Shown one piece after another: positions 23,524 through 34,690 of a DNA stretch of 64,000 nucleotides (the stretch's first letter is position 1; each line of letters starts with the position of its first letter). The DNA is taken from assembly GCA_031835245.1 (NCBI GenBank), contig JAVKOQ010000025.1, forward strand, positions 241,001 through 305,000, read 5' to 3'. The position numbers and the translations under genes are program-made. The DNA is from Balamuthia mandrillaris (Eukaryota; Discosea; Longamoebia; Balamuthiidae). The notes beneath the pieces were generated by a model. It made no database searches. It was not told where the DNA came from and was given only the letters and a program-made list of their open reading frames with translations.

Positions 23524-24747
23524 ATGGTAAGCATTCAAAGAGCGACGATTCAGGACTTGATCGCCATCCAAACGGCGAACTTGTCTTGTCTTCCTGAGAA
23601 CTACCAGATGAAGTACTACCTTTACCACCTTCTCTCTTGGCCCCATCTTTCCTACATGGCCAAAGACCACAAAGGCCGCGTTGTCGGCTACGTCCTTGCT
23701 AAAATGTACAACACTCACAGATCTCTGCTTTTTTTCCCACTATTTTCATTTTATGTTCTTCTCACTCACTTTGATTTGTTGCGGTGAAATCAAAAAATAG
23801 GGAAGAAGAACCGGAAGATGAGCCGCATGGTCACATCACTTCCCTCGCCGTGATGAGTTCCCACAGAAAACTCGGCTTGGCCACCAAGCTCATGCTCCAA
23901 GCTGGTTTGTGTGATGTTTTTGCTTTCGCTCTCTGTTCTCTTCTCTTCGCATCACTCCCTTTTCCTCTCCTCTCGTTTCGCCTTCCTTAGCGTTTTTTTT
24001 GTTTGACGGCACACAGAACAAGCTATGAGAGACAACTATGACGCTGCCTACGTTTCCCTTCATGTGCGAAGGAGTAACGTGGCTGCCCTTAACCTCTATA
24101 CTCACACTCTTGGCTTTCGGTAACCACACTCCTCTCTCTCACTCTCTCACTCTCCCTCTCTCCCTCTTCTGTTGTTCGCTTCGTTGCTGCTCGAACCACT
24201 CTTTCTCTCATTATCTTCCTGTCTGCTTCTCACTCTTTTCTTTGCCTCTCTCTCTCTCTCTCTCTCTCTCCATACGCTCTCTCTAACCGCGGTTTCATTT
24301 TAAAGGGTGAGCAAAGTAGAAAAGGCATACTATGCTGACAACGAAGACGCCTTTGCTATGGAAAAGCAGCTACGCGAGCCTAAGAAAAGGGAGGAGAATG
24401 CGGCCGAGGCGGAGAAGACTCAAACCACTCTCACCAGACGCACAGCCAAGAAATGGAGAGGAAGACCAGAGATGTCAGGCCTGGAGGGCGGCAGTCGATT
24501 GGGTGGCCGAAAAGGAGCAGCAACAGCAACAACGAATGAAGATGGAGAAGGAGCAGATGAAAAACCAGGAGAAGACAAGACCGCAGCTGAAACGAAAGAG
24601 AACAAATCAGAAGGAGAAAAAGGAGAAGAAGGAGCTGCAGAAGAGAAAGATAAGGGCAAAGACGCAGAAGCAAGTTCGGCCGATGCCAAAAAACGCGCCA
24701 AGAACGCCGCCAGAAAGAAGAAGAGAAGAAAGGGAAAGGGAAAATAG
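23524..24747 (+). CDS. NAA10: N-alpha-acetyltransferase 10 (NatA catalytic subunit)
   Basis: Four exons (23524-23705, 23801-23904, 24017-24119, 24306-24747) give 276 residues. The GNAT domain matches NAA10/ARD1 closely: [49 protein letters not shown], and the acetyl-CoA loop [11 protein letters not shown], then [17 protein letters not shown]. NatA acetylates N-termini exposed after Met removal, on ribosomes, with NAA15 as partner. After [15 protein letters not shown] the protein carries a tail of about 110 residues, rich in Lys, Glu and Ala, longer than the acidic tail of animal NAA10. The ATG is followed directly by GTAAGC, which looks like a splice donor, but the unspliced reading [12 protein letters not shown] fits the family. 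Intron 3 ends in a (CT)n run. Confidence 0.95.
24244..24271 (+). repeat. (TC)n microsatellite in NAA10 intron 3
   Basis: About 13 TC units near the 3' end of the intron, close to the branch-point and polypyrimidine region. Confidence 0.85.
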
Positions 24748-24912
24748 GAGACTTAATGCACTAACTTATTCATAACTAATAAAGCAAAATTAGTAAAAGG
24801 AAAACAAAAAACAGAGACACAAAAAATAACGGATATGATCTTTGCGCCGCCTTTTCCCCCATTCTGTTAAAGTCGCATTATTATTTTCCTACTTTACTTC
24901 TATCTGTTTCGG

Positions 24913-27900
24913 TTATAGATTTGATTTGACTTTCGGTTTGGCGGAAGAAGAAGAAGAAGAGGATGAAGAAGAAAAGAAATAAGAGGCAGGAGTGGTGCCC
25001 ATCAGACGACGCCGCATTTTGATCCACATGTCTTCCGTATCAATGCCCGCTTTTATCAGCATCTTGTTGAGCTTATTCGGATAATGCACGCTCGTTAGCA
25101 ACAAGTTATAGTCCTCTGGTGCCATCGACACAGGTCTTCCCGCCAACTTATTCATCTCTCCCCCTTCCCCTTCTTCCTCTTCATCTTCGTCCTCTTCCTC
25201 TTCCTCTGCTTCGTTCTCTTCTTCGCTCTCTGCTTTCTCTTGGTTTTCTTCTTTCTTTGTTGTTGTAATGCTATTCTTGATACGATGCCGTAGAGCTAAA
25301 CGAGGATTCCATTCTCTCTTGCCGCTCTTTCCTCCTCCTCTTCTTCGGCGACGTTGACACAGACGAAGATAGCGTCGATTCTGTCGGGCCACTTCCCTGA
25401 ATCCAGCGAACAGATGTCCGAAATCGTGTTCCATCGAAGGGCGGAAAAATTCAGCGCTGAGGTGCTCTCTTGCCAGTCGCGTCCGCGTGGTTGTGGCCAC
25501 ATCGGCGTTATGTATGCTTGTTAGGAGCTCCGAGGAGTAGAATAAGCTCATGTTGTCAAGATTTGTGCTTCCAGAGAGCAGATACTCTCCATCTATAATT
25601 GCGATCTTTGAATGCACGTAGATTGATTTTACTGTGAAGCAGGGCTGGTGTTAAACAAGGAGAAAACAAGGAAGAAGAAGAAGAAGAGCAAGAGGGGATG
25701 GGTACTTTTTTGAGTGCGGTCATCCTGTCGTACAATACCATAAATACCAACCCGCTTTGGAGCTACGCGATAAATCAGGTGCAAGTGATCTATAACTGTT
25801 CCCAAAGAAGAAAGATATGGTGAGCAACGAACAAAGGAAATAGAATAAAGGGGTGTGGACTACTTTGATCCTGTGACCAGTCAAACCACTCTCCAACGAT
25901 GCCTCGGGGCAAGTCCGTTTTGACGGGGGTAACAACGATGAGTTGCAATGCTGGATTGTGTTTAAGGGCCTGGCACATGTAATATGTCAAGGCAAAGTTC
26001 TGAAAGGGATATTGATGTTCCATATAAATACTCCGTTTTGCGCCTTGAATAGCTTTGCAGTATTCGTCAAACAAGTAATGCCTGTTTACAAGAAGAAAGA
26101 AACGAAAGAGTGCTTTAATCATCAGAGAGCAGAGAAGAAAAAAAAAATGAAGGGAAAGTCAAACCCTTCGAAAACGCCATTCCAAACACGAGTTAAACGA
26201 ATATTGCAGTTGGTAAATTGCATCTTTTTGATTAACCTTTGATGACGGCGGTGCCGTTGACATGTTTGCTGTGAAAACAAGAAAAAGAATGGTCAACAAC
26301 AACACCCAAAACAAACATAATAACAAAAGAACAAACCGATGCTCGAATGATGTGAGTCTGAGCACGAGTTAAAGCAGCATCCCCAGTGAATGCATGTCGC
26401 CATCGCTGCGCAAAATGAAGTTGCAGCCGTTGAACAACAGGTCCACTGAGCATCATATGAGTGTCATGCCAAAGTATTCTTGTGTTCAGAAATGGTACTT
26501 CCACCTCTTCTTTATCCTCCTCAGCACAAGAATAATGATGCCTATGAAATAGATGATGAGTTTGTTGGTTGGAGGGAGAGAAGGAAGAAAATGACTTCTT
26601 CCTTTCTTCTTCGTCCTGTTCTTCTTGTGGATCTCTTTCTTCCTGTTCTCCTCTTTGTTTTTCTCGTTCTCTAAGTTCTTTTTCGGTTGGCTGTCCCATC
26701 AACTCTGAGATTAAATTGTGAGTGAAAGAAACTATGAAGAAAAAGATATCAAACATGCTTGCCTGTAACAGCAGCAGATGGTAATGCAGAAGGATGTGGG
26801 TGAGGATGGGCTGAAGCAATTGGGTTGAACTCTTCCCAAAATGGACGAGGAGGAGTGTGCGATGGTGTGTCGTACCGTCCTCTTGCCATATCAAAACCCT
26901 ACAATAGTATTTAGTTAGTGTATGTGTGAATGAGAGAGCGAGAGACACAGAGAGAAAGGAGAGAGAGAGAGAGAGAGAGAGAGGAAAGAGAGATTGTACG
27001 CCGGTGAAAGCAATTGCATGTTCAGGACATTGAGCATCAATGAGAACCAGCTTTTCGTGGTGGCAGGAGTAGAGCCCCTTTGGATTGCCCGCTATAATGA
27101 CAATCACATTTGCATCCGCTCCATCATATGGATTGGAGTATTCTGAATTACCGTCTGGCTGTGTTTACCAAGAGAAACAGAAAAGAAAACAGAGAATATT
27201 AGAAGGTAACAAAGACATAAATAGAGGTAAAATACAATAACGAATTTTAACGCACCATGTTCATGATGTCAAACACCTTGCAAATAAGGTTAAGCTTACG
27301 ACATCTTTTCTGCATCTTCGCGACCTCTCGTTCTATTGACACTTCGCCGAGATAAAGGAAACGATTTAGCCTTGATAAGATTTCGTGCCGCCAAACAATG
27401 ATGCGAACAACTACTCCTGCCAATGCTCGTGATAGCAGAACATCCTTTTTGTTCATATGTTTAGCACATCAACAAGATGCATAAAATGAAAGTATAAAGA
27501 TGATGAACCTCTAAGACAACCCATTTTGAGGAGAGAGGAAGAGTCAATGAAGGTAATGGAATTTTGGACTTGTGGGTGCGAATAAGCCCAAAACCTAAAG
27601 ATATTTCCCAAGCCAAAATGCTTATCGTATGTTGTGCTGCCATCATGCACTGTAGTATCAACGGTAACATTAAAGCTTGTACGATAAGAGAAAGATAAGG
27701 AACGAGGATCAGGATGTACCTCGTAGATTCTTTCGAAAGTTTCAACGCCATCAATTAAGACATCAACACTATTGCCGTGAGTTGTTTGACTAAATTGGGA
27801 GCTACGAACGCTGTTCGGCTCTGCCGGAATGACAGATGAAGAAGGTGATGATGATGATGGAGGATCTTCCACTGATTGTTCGGAGCGTTTCAATAACTCG

Positions 27901-29228
27901 CGTTGACGAATGTAGTTATCTCGAAAGTTAACGTAGTCCCATGCCGCTGAAGGCACTACATGCGTTCCTTGTTTTATTGCTGTTGTCGTGTGGACAGATG
28001 AAGGTGGCAGAGAGGAAGAGGTAAAAGAAGAGGAAGAAGAAGAGGTAGGGATTAAAGCATGGTACTCCTTCGTCAATGTAAAGACAATGACATAGGAACC
28101 GCCTTCAGGGGAAGAGAGCGTCAAAGTTTTTGTTTGCCGAGTTTGTGCAGGATCCATCATAAACAATTCTTCTTCCTCTGGCTCCGCGCCTTCGTCTGCT
28201 GGTGACTCTACAACTACCGATAAGAACACTCCATTTTGTTGTTGCCTAGTTTTTTCCAACATATTCACTTCTTCCTCGATTTGCTGCTTGAGCAACGTTT
28301 CTTCGTTAATCATAAAGTTGTTCCTTCTTTTCTGTTTTCTTTTTTTCTTTCCTTTGGTTTGTTGTGTCTGCGTTTCTTTGTTTTCCACAGACTGTTGTTG
28401 TTGTTGTTGTTGTTGCTGTTGCTGTTTGTTGTCTTCATCTTTGCCATCATCATCTTCGTAGTAAAGAGAGGAGGCCGCATCGATGTCGCTCAAATCGAGT
28501 GCCATCAACTTGGCCGTTTTGTTTTGGAGGTGTTCATCCAGGGGAGTGACAGTGATGGATCCTAACACATGGTCTGAGAGCCATCCGTTGATGAAAAATG
28601 TAATTACAAAATTGGATAGCGTTGAGAATGTACCTTTAGAGTGTGATTTTAAAATTAGTTTTTAGGCTTAGAAAAACACGAGGCAACAACAGAGAAGAAG
28701 AAAAGGAGAACATCACGGATAAGAGATCAACAAGACAAACAGAAGGGCGAATAGAAAGAACGGCATACAATTGTTGGAGGTGTGAATGGTTGCAACGTCA
28801 TTGGACCCAAAAGTGCCAAGGTGATACCGGTTAGTGGTCCCTGGCAATATACTATGTGTACTGGCGTTCAACTCTACCTATGATTGTTATCGCACACAAA
28901 AAATCTATCAACTTCCTTCTCTCTCCACGCCTATGAAAGCAAAGGAGTTGACATTTGGAGGAAAAAATACCTCAGCGTAGAGCGGATCTTTGCGAAGCAC
29001 GGAAGACACTTGGCCAAGGCATGATACTTCATTCAGTGCAAAGCCGTAGGTCACTTGCACTGGTGCCAGTGAATACTCCAACTTGTAGAGAGGGCCTCCT
29101 CTGCCGAATGGCAATACCTTTGCCACAGCAGAAACATCAGTACATTACATGAAACGAAGGAAAGAAACGAGAGGAGAGAAAGACGTTAAGAAAGAGGGAG
29201 CATTGATAAAACAAAGAGACAGAGAAAC

Positions 29229-29260
<32 letters not shown>

Positions 29261-29825
29261 AAGAAGAAGAAGAAGAAGAAGAAGAAGAAGAAGAAGAAGA
29301 AGAACAAGAAGAACAAGAAGAACAAGAAGAAGAACAAGAAGAAGAACAAGAAGAAGAACAAGAAGAACAAGAAAAGACAAACTTTTTTCTGAAAAGAAAG
29401 AGGTTCGCTGAGAAACTCGAACAACGTGTGTCGCCCGAGGTTGTTGTAGAGCAGGGTCTGGTCCCCAACGCCATAGCTAAGCTGCAGTATGACCGGAGTG
29501 GAGGTGAAGTGGACTATCGAGGAAAAACTCTTCTGTTTAGCTTTGGAGTAGCGGCCCACAAAATATCGTCTGCCATTGTTTGTTGCAAACAAGTTCTCGA
29601 GGTTAAGAAGAGGGAAGAGAGCAAGAGAGAAGAGAAGAAGAGAAGATAAAGAACGAATCGACAAGAAAGAAGGAAGAGACAAAAGGGAGTTACCACGAAC
29701 CGTTTGGGTTGGCCTTGACTCCAGATGTCCAAAAAGACGTTGCGGGAGGGAAACTTTGGGGTGTAGTGCGTAAAGGCCGAGTCGGTGCTCAGCGTCAAGC
29801 TCAGCACCTGCAGCTTGAACAGCAT
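24913..29825 (-). CDS. Phospholipase D-like protein with two HKD motifs
   Basis: A multi-exon gene (about 12 exons, borders partly resolved). The N-terminus (exon 1, 29694-29825, MLFKLQVLSLTLSTDSAF) continues via the intron acceptor near 29598 into NLFATNNGRRYFVGRYS; this part is beta-rich and C2-like, but the match is weak. A polyQ run (12 Gln, 28387-28420) and acidic stretches follow. The catalytic half has ALAGVVVRIIVWRHE, first HKD motif CHHEKLVLIDAQ with downstream GFDMARGRYDTPSH, WRHAFTGDAALTRAQTHIIR, MEHQYPFQNFALTYYMCQAL, and the second motif VHSKIAIIDGEYLLSGSTN. Both His, Lys and Asp of each HKD are present, so it is probably an active phospholipase D that makes phosphatidic acid. The protein ends in a Ser run and KPKVKSNL. 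The introns hold GA and GAA repeats. Confidence 0.85.
26957..26985. repeat. (GA)n microsatellite in PLD intron
   Basis: About 13 GA units within an intron of the PLD-like gene. They read CT on its coding strand. Confidence 0.85.
29228..29375. repeat. (GAA)n tract in PLD intron
   Basis: Roughly 148 bp of GAA/AGA units with scattered AAC units on the plus strand. They form a TTC run on the coding strand of the PLD-like gene. Flanking exons splice across it, so it is not coding even though long open frames cross it. Confidence 0.85.
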
Positions 29826-30155
29826 GGCTGGCTTTGTTGTTTTCTTTCTTTCCGCTGTTTTTCACGTCGACATGTAAGCTTTTCTTAAGTCGACAAAAAT
29901 TTCGTCCGATCGATCCTTAATCCCTGCATTCTTTTTTTTTGCAAATATATTTTTTTGTTTTTTACAGGTTTAAACCTTTACTGTTAAACCGTTGTATAAA
30001 ACGGCAACAGCAGCACACCTCCCAAAGTGAAAAAAATAAATAAAAAGCAATCTTTGTTTCAAAACTTGCAAAAATTCTTAAATTGTTTTTAAAAAAGCAA
30101 AGAAAAAACACATATGTGATTTTTCTTTGTGGCTTTCAACAAAAAAAATAGACGT
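29826..30155. promoter_or_regulatory. PLD promoter with two GTCGAC boxes; AT-rich spacer
   Basis: A 330-bp gap between the PLD start and the stop of the next minus-strand gene. GTCGAC occurs at 29866-29871 and 29889-29894, 41 and 64 bp from the PLD ATG. The remainder is AT-rich and presumably the 3' end of the secreted repeat-protein transcript. Confidence 0.45.
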
Positions 30156-30871
30156 TTAGTAGTAACCACCATCAGTGTTGCCACCATCGTACTCAGGCTC
30201 AGGGAAGCGGATGTTAGGGATCTCATACTCGTACTTGATGTCAGGGACCTCAACGTTGGGAATCTTGATGTTAGGCAGCTTGATATCATCAACCTGGATC
30301 TTGGGAAGCTTCAAGACGGGGCCAGTCACGGTGGGGATCTGGATGTTGGGAATGTCCACGTTCTCGAGAATAAGGTCCTCAAGGCAGATCTCTCTGGCGG
30401 GAATGGAAGGAATGACGATCTCCTCCAATTGGATCTCAGGGATTCTGATGGTAGGAAGCTGGATCTTAGGGAACTTGATTTCTGTTTCGTTAAAAAAGAG
30501 AGTTAGAGAAGCTCGAATGAGAGAGAGAGAGAGAGAGAGCGAGAGTTACCCGGAATGTAGATCTTGGGACCCTTCACGTTAGGCAGCTCCAACTCGCCCA
30601 TCTCAATCTCAGGGAAGTAGACGTCAGGGACTTTAAGGTCACCGGGGCAGATGTCAGGCACGGTCACGTCTTCAAGGGTGATGTCATCAAAGCAGATCTC
30701 AGGCATGTCAATGGTGTGCTCGTACTCCTGCCAGGTGATGTCAGGAGCGGTATAGTCGCCACCGCTGCTGCTGGAAGTATCACCTCCATCATATCCGTAT
30801 CGTTTGTTGGGAGCGGCAAAAGCAGCAGTGCAGCAGAGGGCCATCAAGGCGAGGGTGAGAAGAAGCTTCAT
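30156..30871 (-). CDS. Secreted protein of hxhPx pentad repeats
   Basis: Two exons (30550-30871 and 30156-30481) join with phase 1 to 215 residues. The N-terminus is a clear signal peptide (MKLLLTLALMALCCTAAFAA). After a Gly/Ser/Tyr linker, residues about 64-190 run in one unbroken five-residue register: hydrophobic, any, hydrophobic, Pro (or Asp/Gly/Glu), polar. Examples are LKVPD, VYFPE, LELPN, IKFPK, IQLPT, IRIPE, IKLPN, IKIPN, VEVPD. An internal duplication relates EICFDDITLEDVTVPDI to EICLEDLILENVDIPNI. Similar pentads occur in AHNAK and periaxin, which are cytosolic. Only three Cys remain in the repeat region (60, 75 and 140) and there is no enzyme motif. A structural, perhaps cell-surface or wall role is inferred. 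A TATA-like TTTAAATA lies about 105 bp upstream. Confidence 0.85.
30517..30545. repeat. (GA)n in intron of pentad-repeat gene
   Basis: The single 68-nt intron of the gene is largely GA repeat on the plus strand, a CT run on the coding strand. Confidence 0.85.
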
Positions 30872-30972
30872 TGTTTAGTAGTTGCTGTTGTTGCGGTGCT
30901 TGTTCAGAGGCTGGCTGCTTGTTTTTTGTTTGTTTGTTGTTTTGTTGTGATGATGATCGGACTGAATGAGCT

Positions 30973-30984
30973 CCTATTTAAATG
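30973..30984 (-). promoter_or_regulatory. TATA-like element of pentad-repeat gene
   Basis: The minus strand reads ATTTAAATAGGAG here, about 105 bp upstream of the ATG at 30871. Such a clear TATA-like box is uncommon among gene starts in this window and would fit high or regulated expression. Inference only. Confidence 0.35.
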
Positions 30985-31304
30985 TTTCGCTTCGACCTGC
31001 GCCACACGTTTCAAAATTAGTGGAACAAGGCGGGGTGCCCGATAAGCCGTTCGTTCCTCTTGAATCTTCGCGTGAAACCCGTGCGTTACATGCCCATATG
31101 CGTTTCCAGCCAATCAGAAATCAGAAATACGAGTTTTCCAGGAGATTTACAGGAAATAATGGCTATCTTTGGTTATCGCGTCGTTACAAAAAACAAGGCC
31201 AGTGAGAGCCCAACCAAGAAATTTGAACGAAAGCAAGAGGAGAGACCCCGAAAAGAAGAAGGAGAAGTGCGTTTCGCTTGTGCTTTATTTTTTTTGGCTG
31301 GGAT

Positions 31305-32551
31305 TTACAGGTAGCCTACAGTCTTGGTACAAGGTTAGAGTGGGAGAGGGAGAGGGAGAGAAGAGAAGAGAGAGGACAGAGAGAGAGAGAGAGAGAGAGA
31401 GCGAAAATGTACCTTATCATCAATGCGAATCCGTAACTTGGTTAGGTCTTCTTCTGCTCCTTCTTCCAATTTTTCTTCGTGGCCCGCAGAGTGATCATGC
31501 CCTGGCCGTGGGCGTGGTTGTCGTTCCATTTTCTTTCCTTTCACGGAAGAAGACGAAGCAGAGGAAGAGGCAGAAGAAGAGGAAGAAGTTGATGCGGAAG
31601 ACGAAGATGAAATAATGATACCAGCCATTGCACGAATGGATTGGAGGAGAAAGGAAGCATTATTTAACGATGAGTAAAACTCCCAATTCTTGAGGTAAAG
31701 TGCTTGCTCGGCGGTGGGATGCTCTCTGGCCAGGCTGGCTTGGCTGCGCCACCACAGCTCGTTGAGGCGAGGCGAAAGAGAGGAGTCAAAGGCCTCAGAG
31801 AAGAGTAGCATCGTTGGTAGAGAGAGAGGAAAACTGTTGGGCTGTTTGGCTCGTTGTAGTAATGCTTTTGGTAGACTGGCATACTCTTCCAACATCTGGG
31901 TATAGAGATTGAACCATAAGAGAAGATAAGAAAAAAGAAGAGAAGAGATAAGAGGAGAGAAGGGAAGAGAAAGTTACTGCTCTACAGTGTTTCGATTGAG
32001 AAAGAAAATAACGTTGCTGTGATGGCACATGCGCAGGAGCTTCGATCATGGCGATGGCTGGAGACATGAGCCCCATAGCATGCCACACCCTAACAAGGTT
32101 TGTTAAGCTAGAAAGCAAAAGAAACAAGACATAGCAACACAAACCGATTGAGGCCCATTGCTGACATTAGATAAGAACTATAGAGCAAATCATCAACCAA
32201 GTGCTTATGCCAATAATGCAGCCAACTGCCTTCATCCAGAGAAAACATATCAGCATGCATCCCATCGAGCAACACCACTCCTAATTTGTGTTTGTATTGT
32301 AAGGTGGTTTTTAGCGAGTGAAGAAAGCAGCAGAGAGAGAGAGCGAGAGAGAGCGAGAGAAGGATGAGTACCTCCCACTTGAGCAGTAAAATCAATGGCG
32401 AATTGTTCAGCAATATTAGCGCCAAGACCTCGCCCCACCAGTAGGAATGCTCCTGTTTCGCCTCCTTTCTTTAGCAATGTCTCCAATTCTTTCGCCTTTT
32501 TTTTTTTTTGTATTTTTGTCAAACATGAAGAAATGGAAGATAACTCAAACC

Positions 32552-32582
<31 letters not shown>

Positions 32583-33346
32583 ACCATTGTTGTCAGGGAG
32601 CGAGTATTCACAGGATGATATGAAGGAGCCGTTTGAGAGAAACCTAATCCATTGCGATCGTATGTACATGCACGCATTGTCGAGGAGAGTGATTCCACAG
32701 CGGACCAATGCTCGTTGTGGCTCATTCCTTCCCTTGGGATCTGAGCAAAACGAAAACATCCATTATTGTTTAGAAGGGAGGAGAAGACGAAGAAAGAAGA
32801 ACGAAGAGCGAAGAACGAAAAAGCAGTAGAGAGAAGAAGTTGAAGAAGGAGAAGGAGAAGGAGAAGAAGAAGAAGAACAAGAAGAAGAAGAACAAGAACA
32901 AGAAGAACAAGAAGAAGAGCAAGAAGGTATAAGCAGGAGAAGAACAGGAGAGACAAACCAGAACAACGGTAAGCGGCTTTTGGGCAGTGCGTGCTCCTTT
33001 GCAATACAAATGAAGCTACCATTAAAACAGATTTTAGCGTTCATCACAGAATCACAAAGAAGAATATGAAGAATGGCGAAAAAACCTTGTAGCCACCAAC
33101 GTCGAAGAGGTTACCAGGCGGTGAGGCCCAAGCGGCATGGCTGGCTTCGAGGGAGAGCATGGCTTGGTTGAAGCCAGCCAACGCCACCAGCAAAATCACG
33201 CAAGCCCAAACCAACGAGAGCGCTATGCTTGCGAAAAACGAAGCGGGACCATGTTCTCGTTGTTGTTGTTGTTGTTGCGGTTTTGGCGGTTCATGCTCCT
33301 GTGGATGTTGTGGTGGTTGGTCCAGCTCCTCCTCGTTTTCTTCCAT
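31305..33346 (-). CDS. Membrane-anchored alpha/beta-hydrolase fold protein, nucleophile lost
   Basis: About eight exons. Exon 1 (33086-33346) encodes a Gln/Pro-rich N-terminus, one membrane segment (ALSLVWACVILLVALAGF) and the first strand (LFDVGGYK). Later exons give LYCKGARTAQKPLTVVL, then RACTYDRNGLGFSQTAPS, the strand and helix AFLLVGRGLGANIAEQFAID, and GVVLLDGMHADMFSLDEGSW. These are in the order expected for an alpha/beta hydrolase. At the nucleophile elbow, where G-x-S-x-G is expected, the sequence is G-R-G-L-G, so the catalytic Ser is replaced by Gly. The C-terminus is a Ser-rich low-complexity stretch and ends DKTVGYL (last exon, stop at 31305). A non-catalytic or differently acting membrane protein is inferred. 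The start at 33346 is 175 bp from the start of the opposing SELENOF-like gene. Confidence 0.78.
32820..32935. repeat. (GAA)n tract in hydrolase intron
   Basis: GAA/GAAC repeat on the plus strand, inside an intron of the minus-strand hydrolase-like gene. Other GA runs lie in its introns at 31378-31402, 32334-32359 and 32556-32578. Confidence 0.8.
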
Positions 33347-33521
33347 CTTTGCTTTCTTCTTTGCTCAGGTTTATTCGTGTCGTCATGATCATTAATTTAA
33401 AATTTGTATCACTGAGATTTCTTAAGTCTACAAAAATGCTCAAAAGATTTTATGACGACGTCATTCCAACATATCACGTCGTCATGAGTTTAAACCAAAA
33501 AAAAAAACCAAAGAGAGAGAG
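33347..33521. promoter_or_regulatory. Bidirectional promoter with 10-bp inverted repeat
   Basis: Only 175 bp separate two divergent starts. The region holds ATGACGACGT at 33452-33461 and its reverse complement ACGTCGTCAT at 33476-33485, 14 bp apart, plus a partial third copy (TCGTCATGA) near 33380. The ACGT core resembles bZIP sites, including unfolded-protein-response elements, which would suit an ER-resident SELENOF-like product. That link is inference. Confidence 0.5.
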
Positions 33522-34134
33522 ATGAGAACGATCAGTTTGTTCGGCTCCCAGCAGCCGAAGAGTGTTTGGTTTGGCCTTGGCCACCTCCTGTCAGTCAGCT
33601 TCCTTGTCGTGGTGATCGTAGCAGGCGGCGTCGCTAACGCCGAATACCAGGAAGATTGTGTGGGGCTTGGCTTCACCAGCTCTCTCGTCTGTTCCTCCTG
33701 CGAAGAGCTGGCCAAGCACGTTGAAGATGCCGGTAAAACCCTTTCAAATCCTCTTTTTTTCGTATCTCTTTATTTTTTTCTTACTTTCTTTCTTTCAGAA
33801 TTGACGGCAGAGTGCAAGAGATGTTGCACGCCTGAAGTGCCGGATACTATTTTTGCTTCGGCCACGCTCACCATCAGCAAGAGCTTTTGGCGGTTCTACC
33901 CCCAATTGACCCAATGGATCAACGACAACGCTCATAGCTACCCCAACCTCGAAATACATGTTCGAACCAATCACTCTCTTCTCTCCTGTTCTCTCTCTCT
34001 TAGCTTCATCTCTTTCTCCCTTTTTCTGTTATCTGCGGCTCTTCTCACCTTTGCATCCAAACAGAAAACCTATGCCAGTAGAGTCCCGGCTCTAGACATG
34101 AAGAACGAAGACGGTGAAGTCGTCACCACCATCA

Positions 34135-34179
<45 letters not shown>

Positions 34180-34339
34180 ACAAAGCAAACGAAACAAAAA
34201 CTAACACGAAGAACCTCCTATCAGCATTGCGTCGTGGGATGTGGACACCTTGAAAGAGTTTCTGGATGCCAAGTTGGCCTCCGCGCCTTCGTCTTCTTCG
34301 ACCACCCGCAACAGCAATGAAGATGATATCAGCCTTTAA
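33522..34339 (+). CDS. SELENOF/Sep15-like ER protein lacking the redox motif
   Basis: Four exons (33522-33732, 33799-33959, 34065-34135, 34225-34339) give 185 residues. A signal peptide or anchor spans about 20-40. The Cys-rich domain follows: EDCVGLGFTSSLVCSSCEEL and AECKRCC, six Cys in the pattern of SELENOF, which in animals uses this domain to bind the ER glycoprotein-folding sensor UGGT. The thioredoxin-like domain keeps RFYPQLTQWI, PALDMKNEDGEVVTTI and SWDVDTLKEFLDAKL. Where animal SELENOF has Cys-Gly-Sec (and plants still keep the Cys), this protein has S97-K98-S99, so the redox pair is gone. No in-frame TGA is present, so it is not a selenoprotein. The tail is Ser/Thr/Asn-rich and has no KDEL-type signal. 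Confidence 0.85.
34139..34178 (+). repeat. (TC)n microsatellite in SELENOF-like intron 3
   Basis: About 18 CT units directly after the splice donor at 34136. Confidence 0.85.
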
Positions 34340-34375
34340 AAACAAATGGTTCGTGAGAGAGAAACTTAAAATAGT

Positions 34376-34406
<31 letters not shown>

Positions 34407-34690
34407 AGGAGGAGGATAGTTTGTTTTTGTTTAGGATTCTTTAATACTATTAATATTATTATTTACAAACAAATAATAAACAAAAGAAAAAAATAGGAAG
34501 TGCTGCAATGTGTGATAACAAACAAAAATACAAGTGAAGAAGCAGAAGACAAAGTTAAAAGAAAAGAGAGGGAGACCATCATCATAGAACAAGAGCCCCC
34601 TCACAGAAAAGAAAAGAAAAGAAAGGAAAGATGACATCGTCACCAGAAGGAAAAAGAAAAAAAGAAAGCATCAAGGAGAGAGAGCAAGGC
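34340..34690. other. 3' spacer between convergent genes
   Basis: 351 bp between the SELENOF-like stop and the homeodomain stop. It holds a (GA)n run at 34376-34402 and AT-rich sequence. No gene is seen. Confidence 0.6.

Noticed and set aside
29137-29474. Phe-, Ser- or Leu-rich frames over the GAA tract
   Set aside because: The tract is within a PLD intron; the frames are repeat translations.
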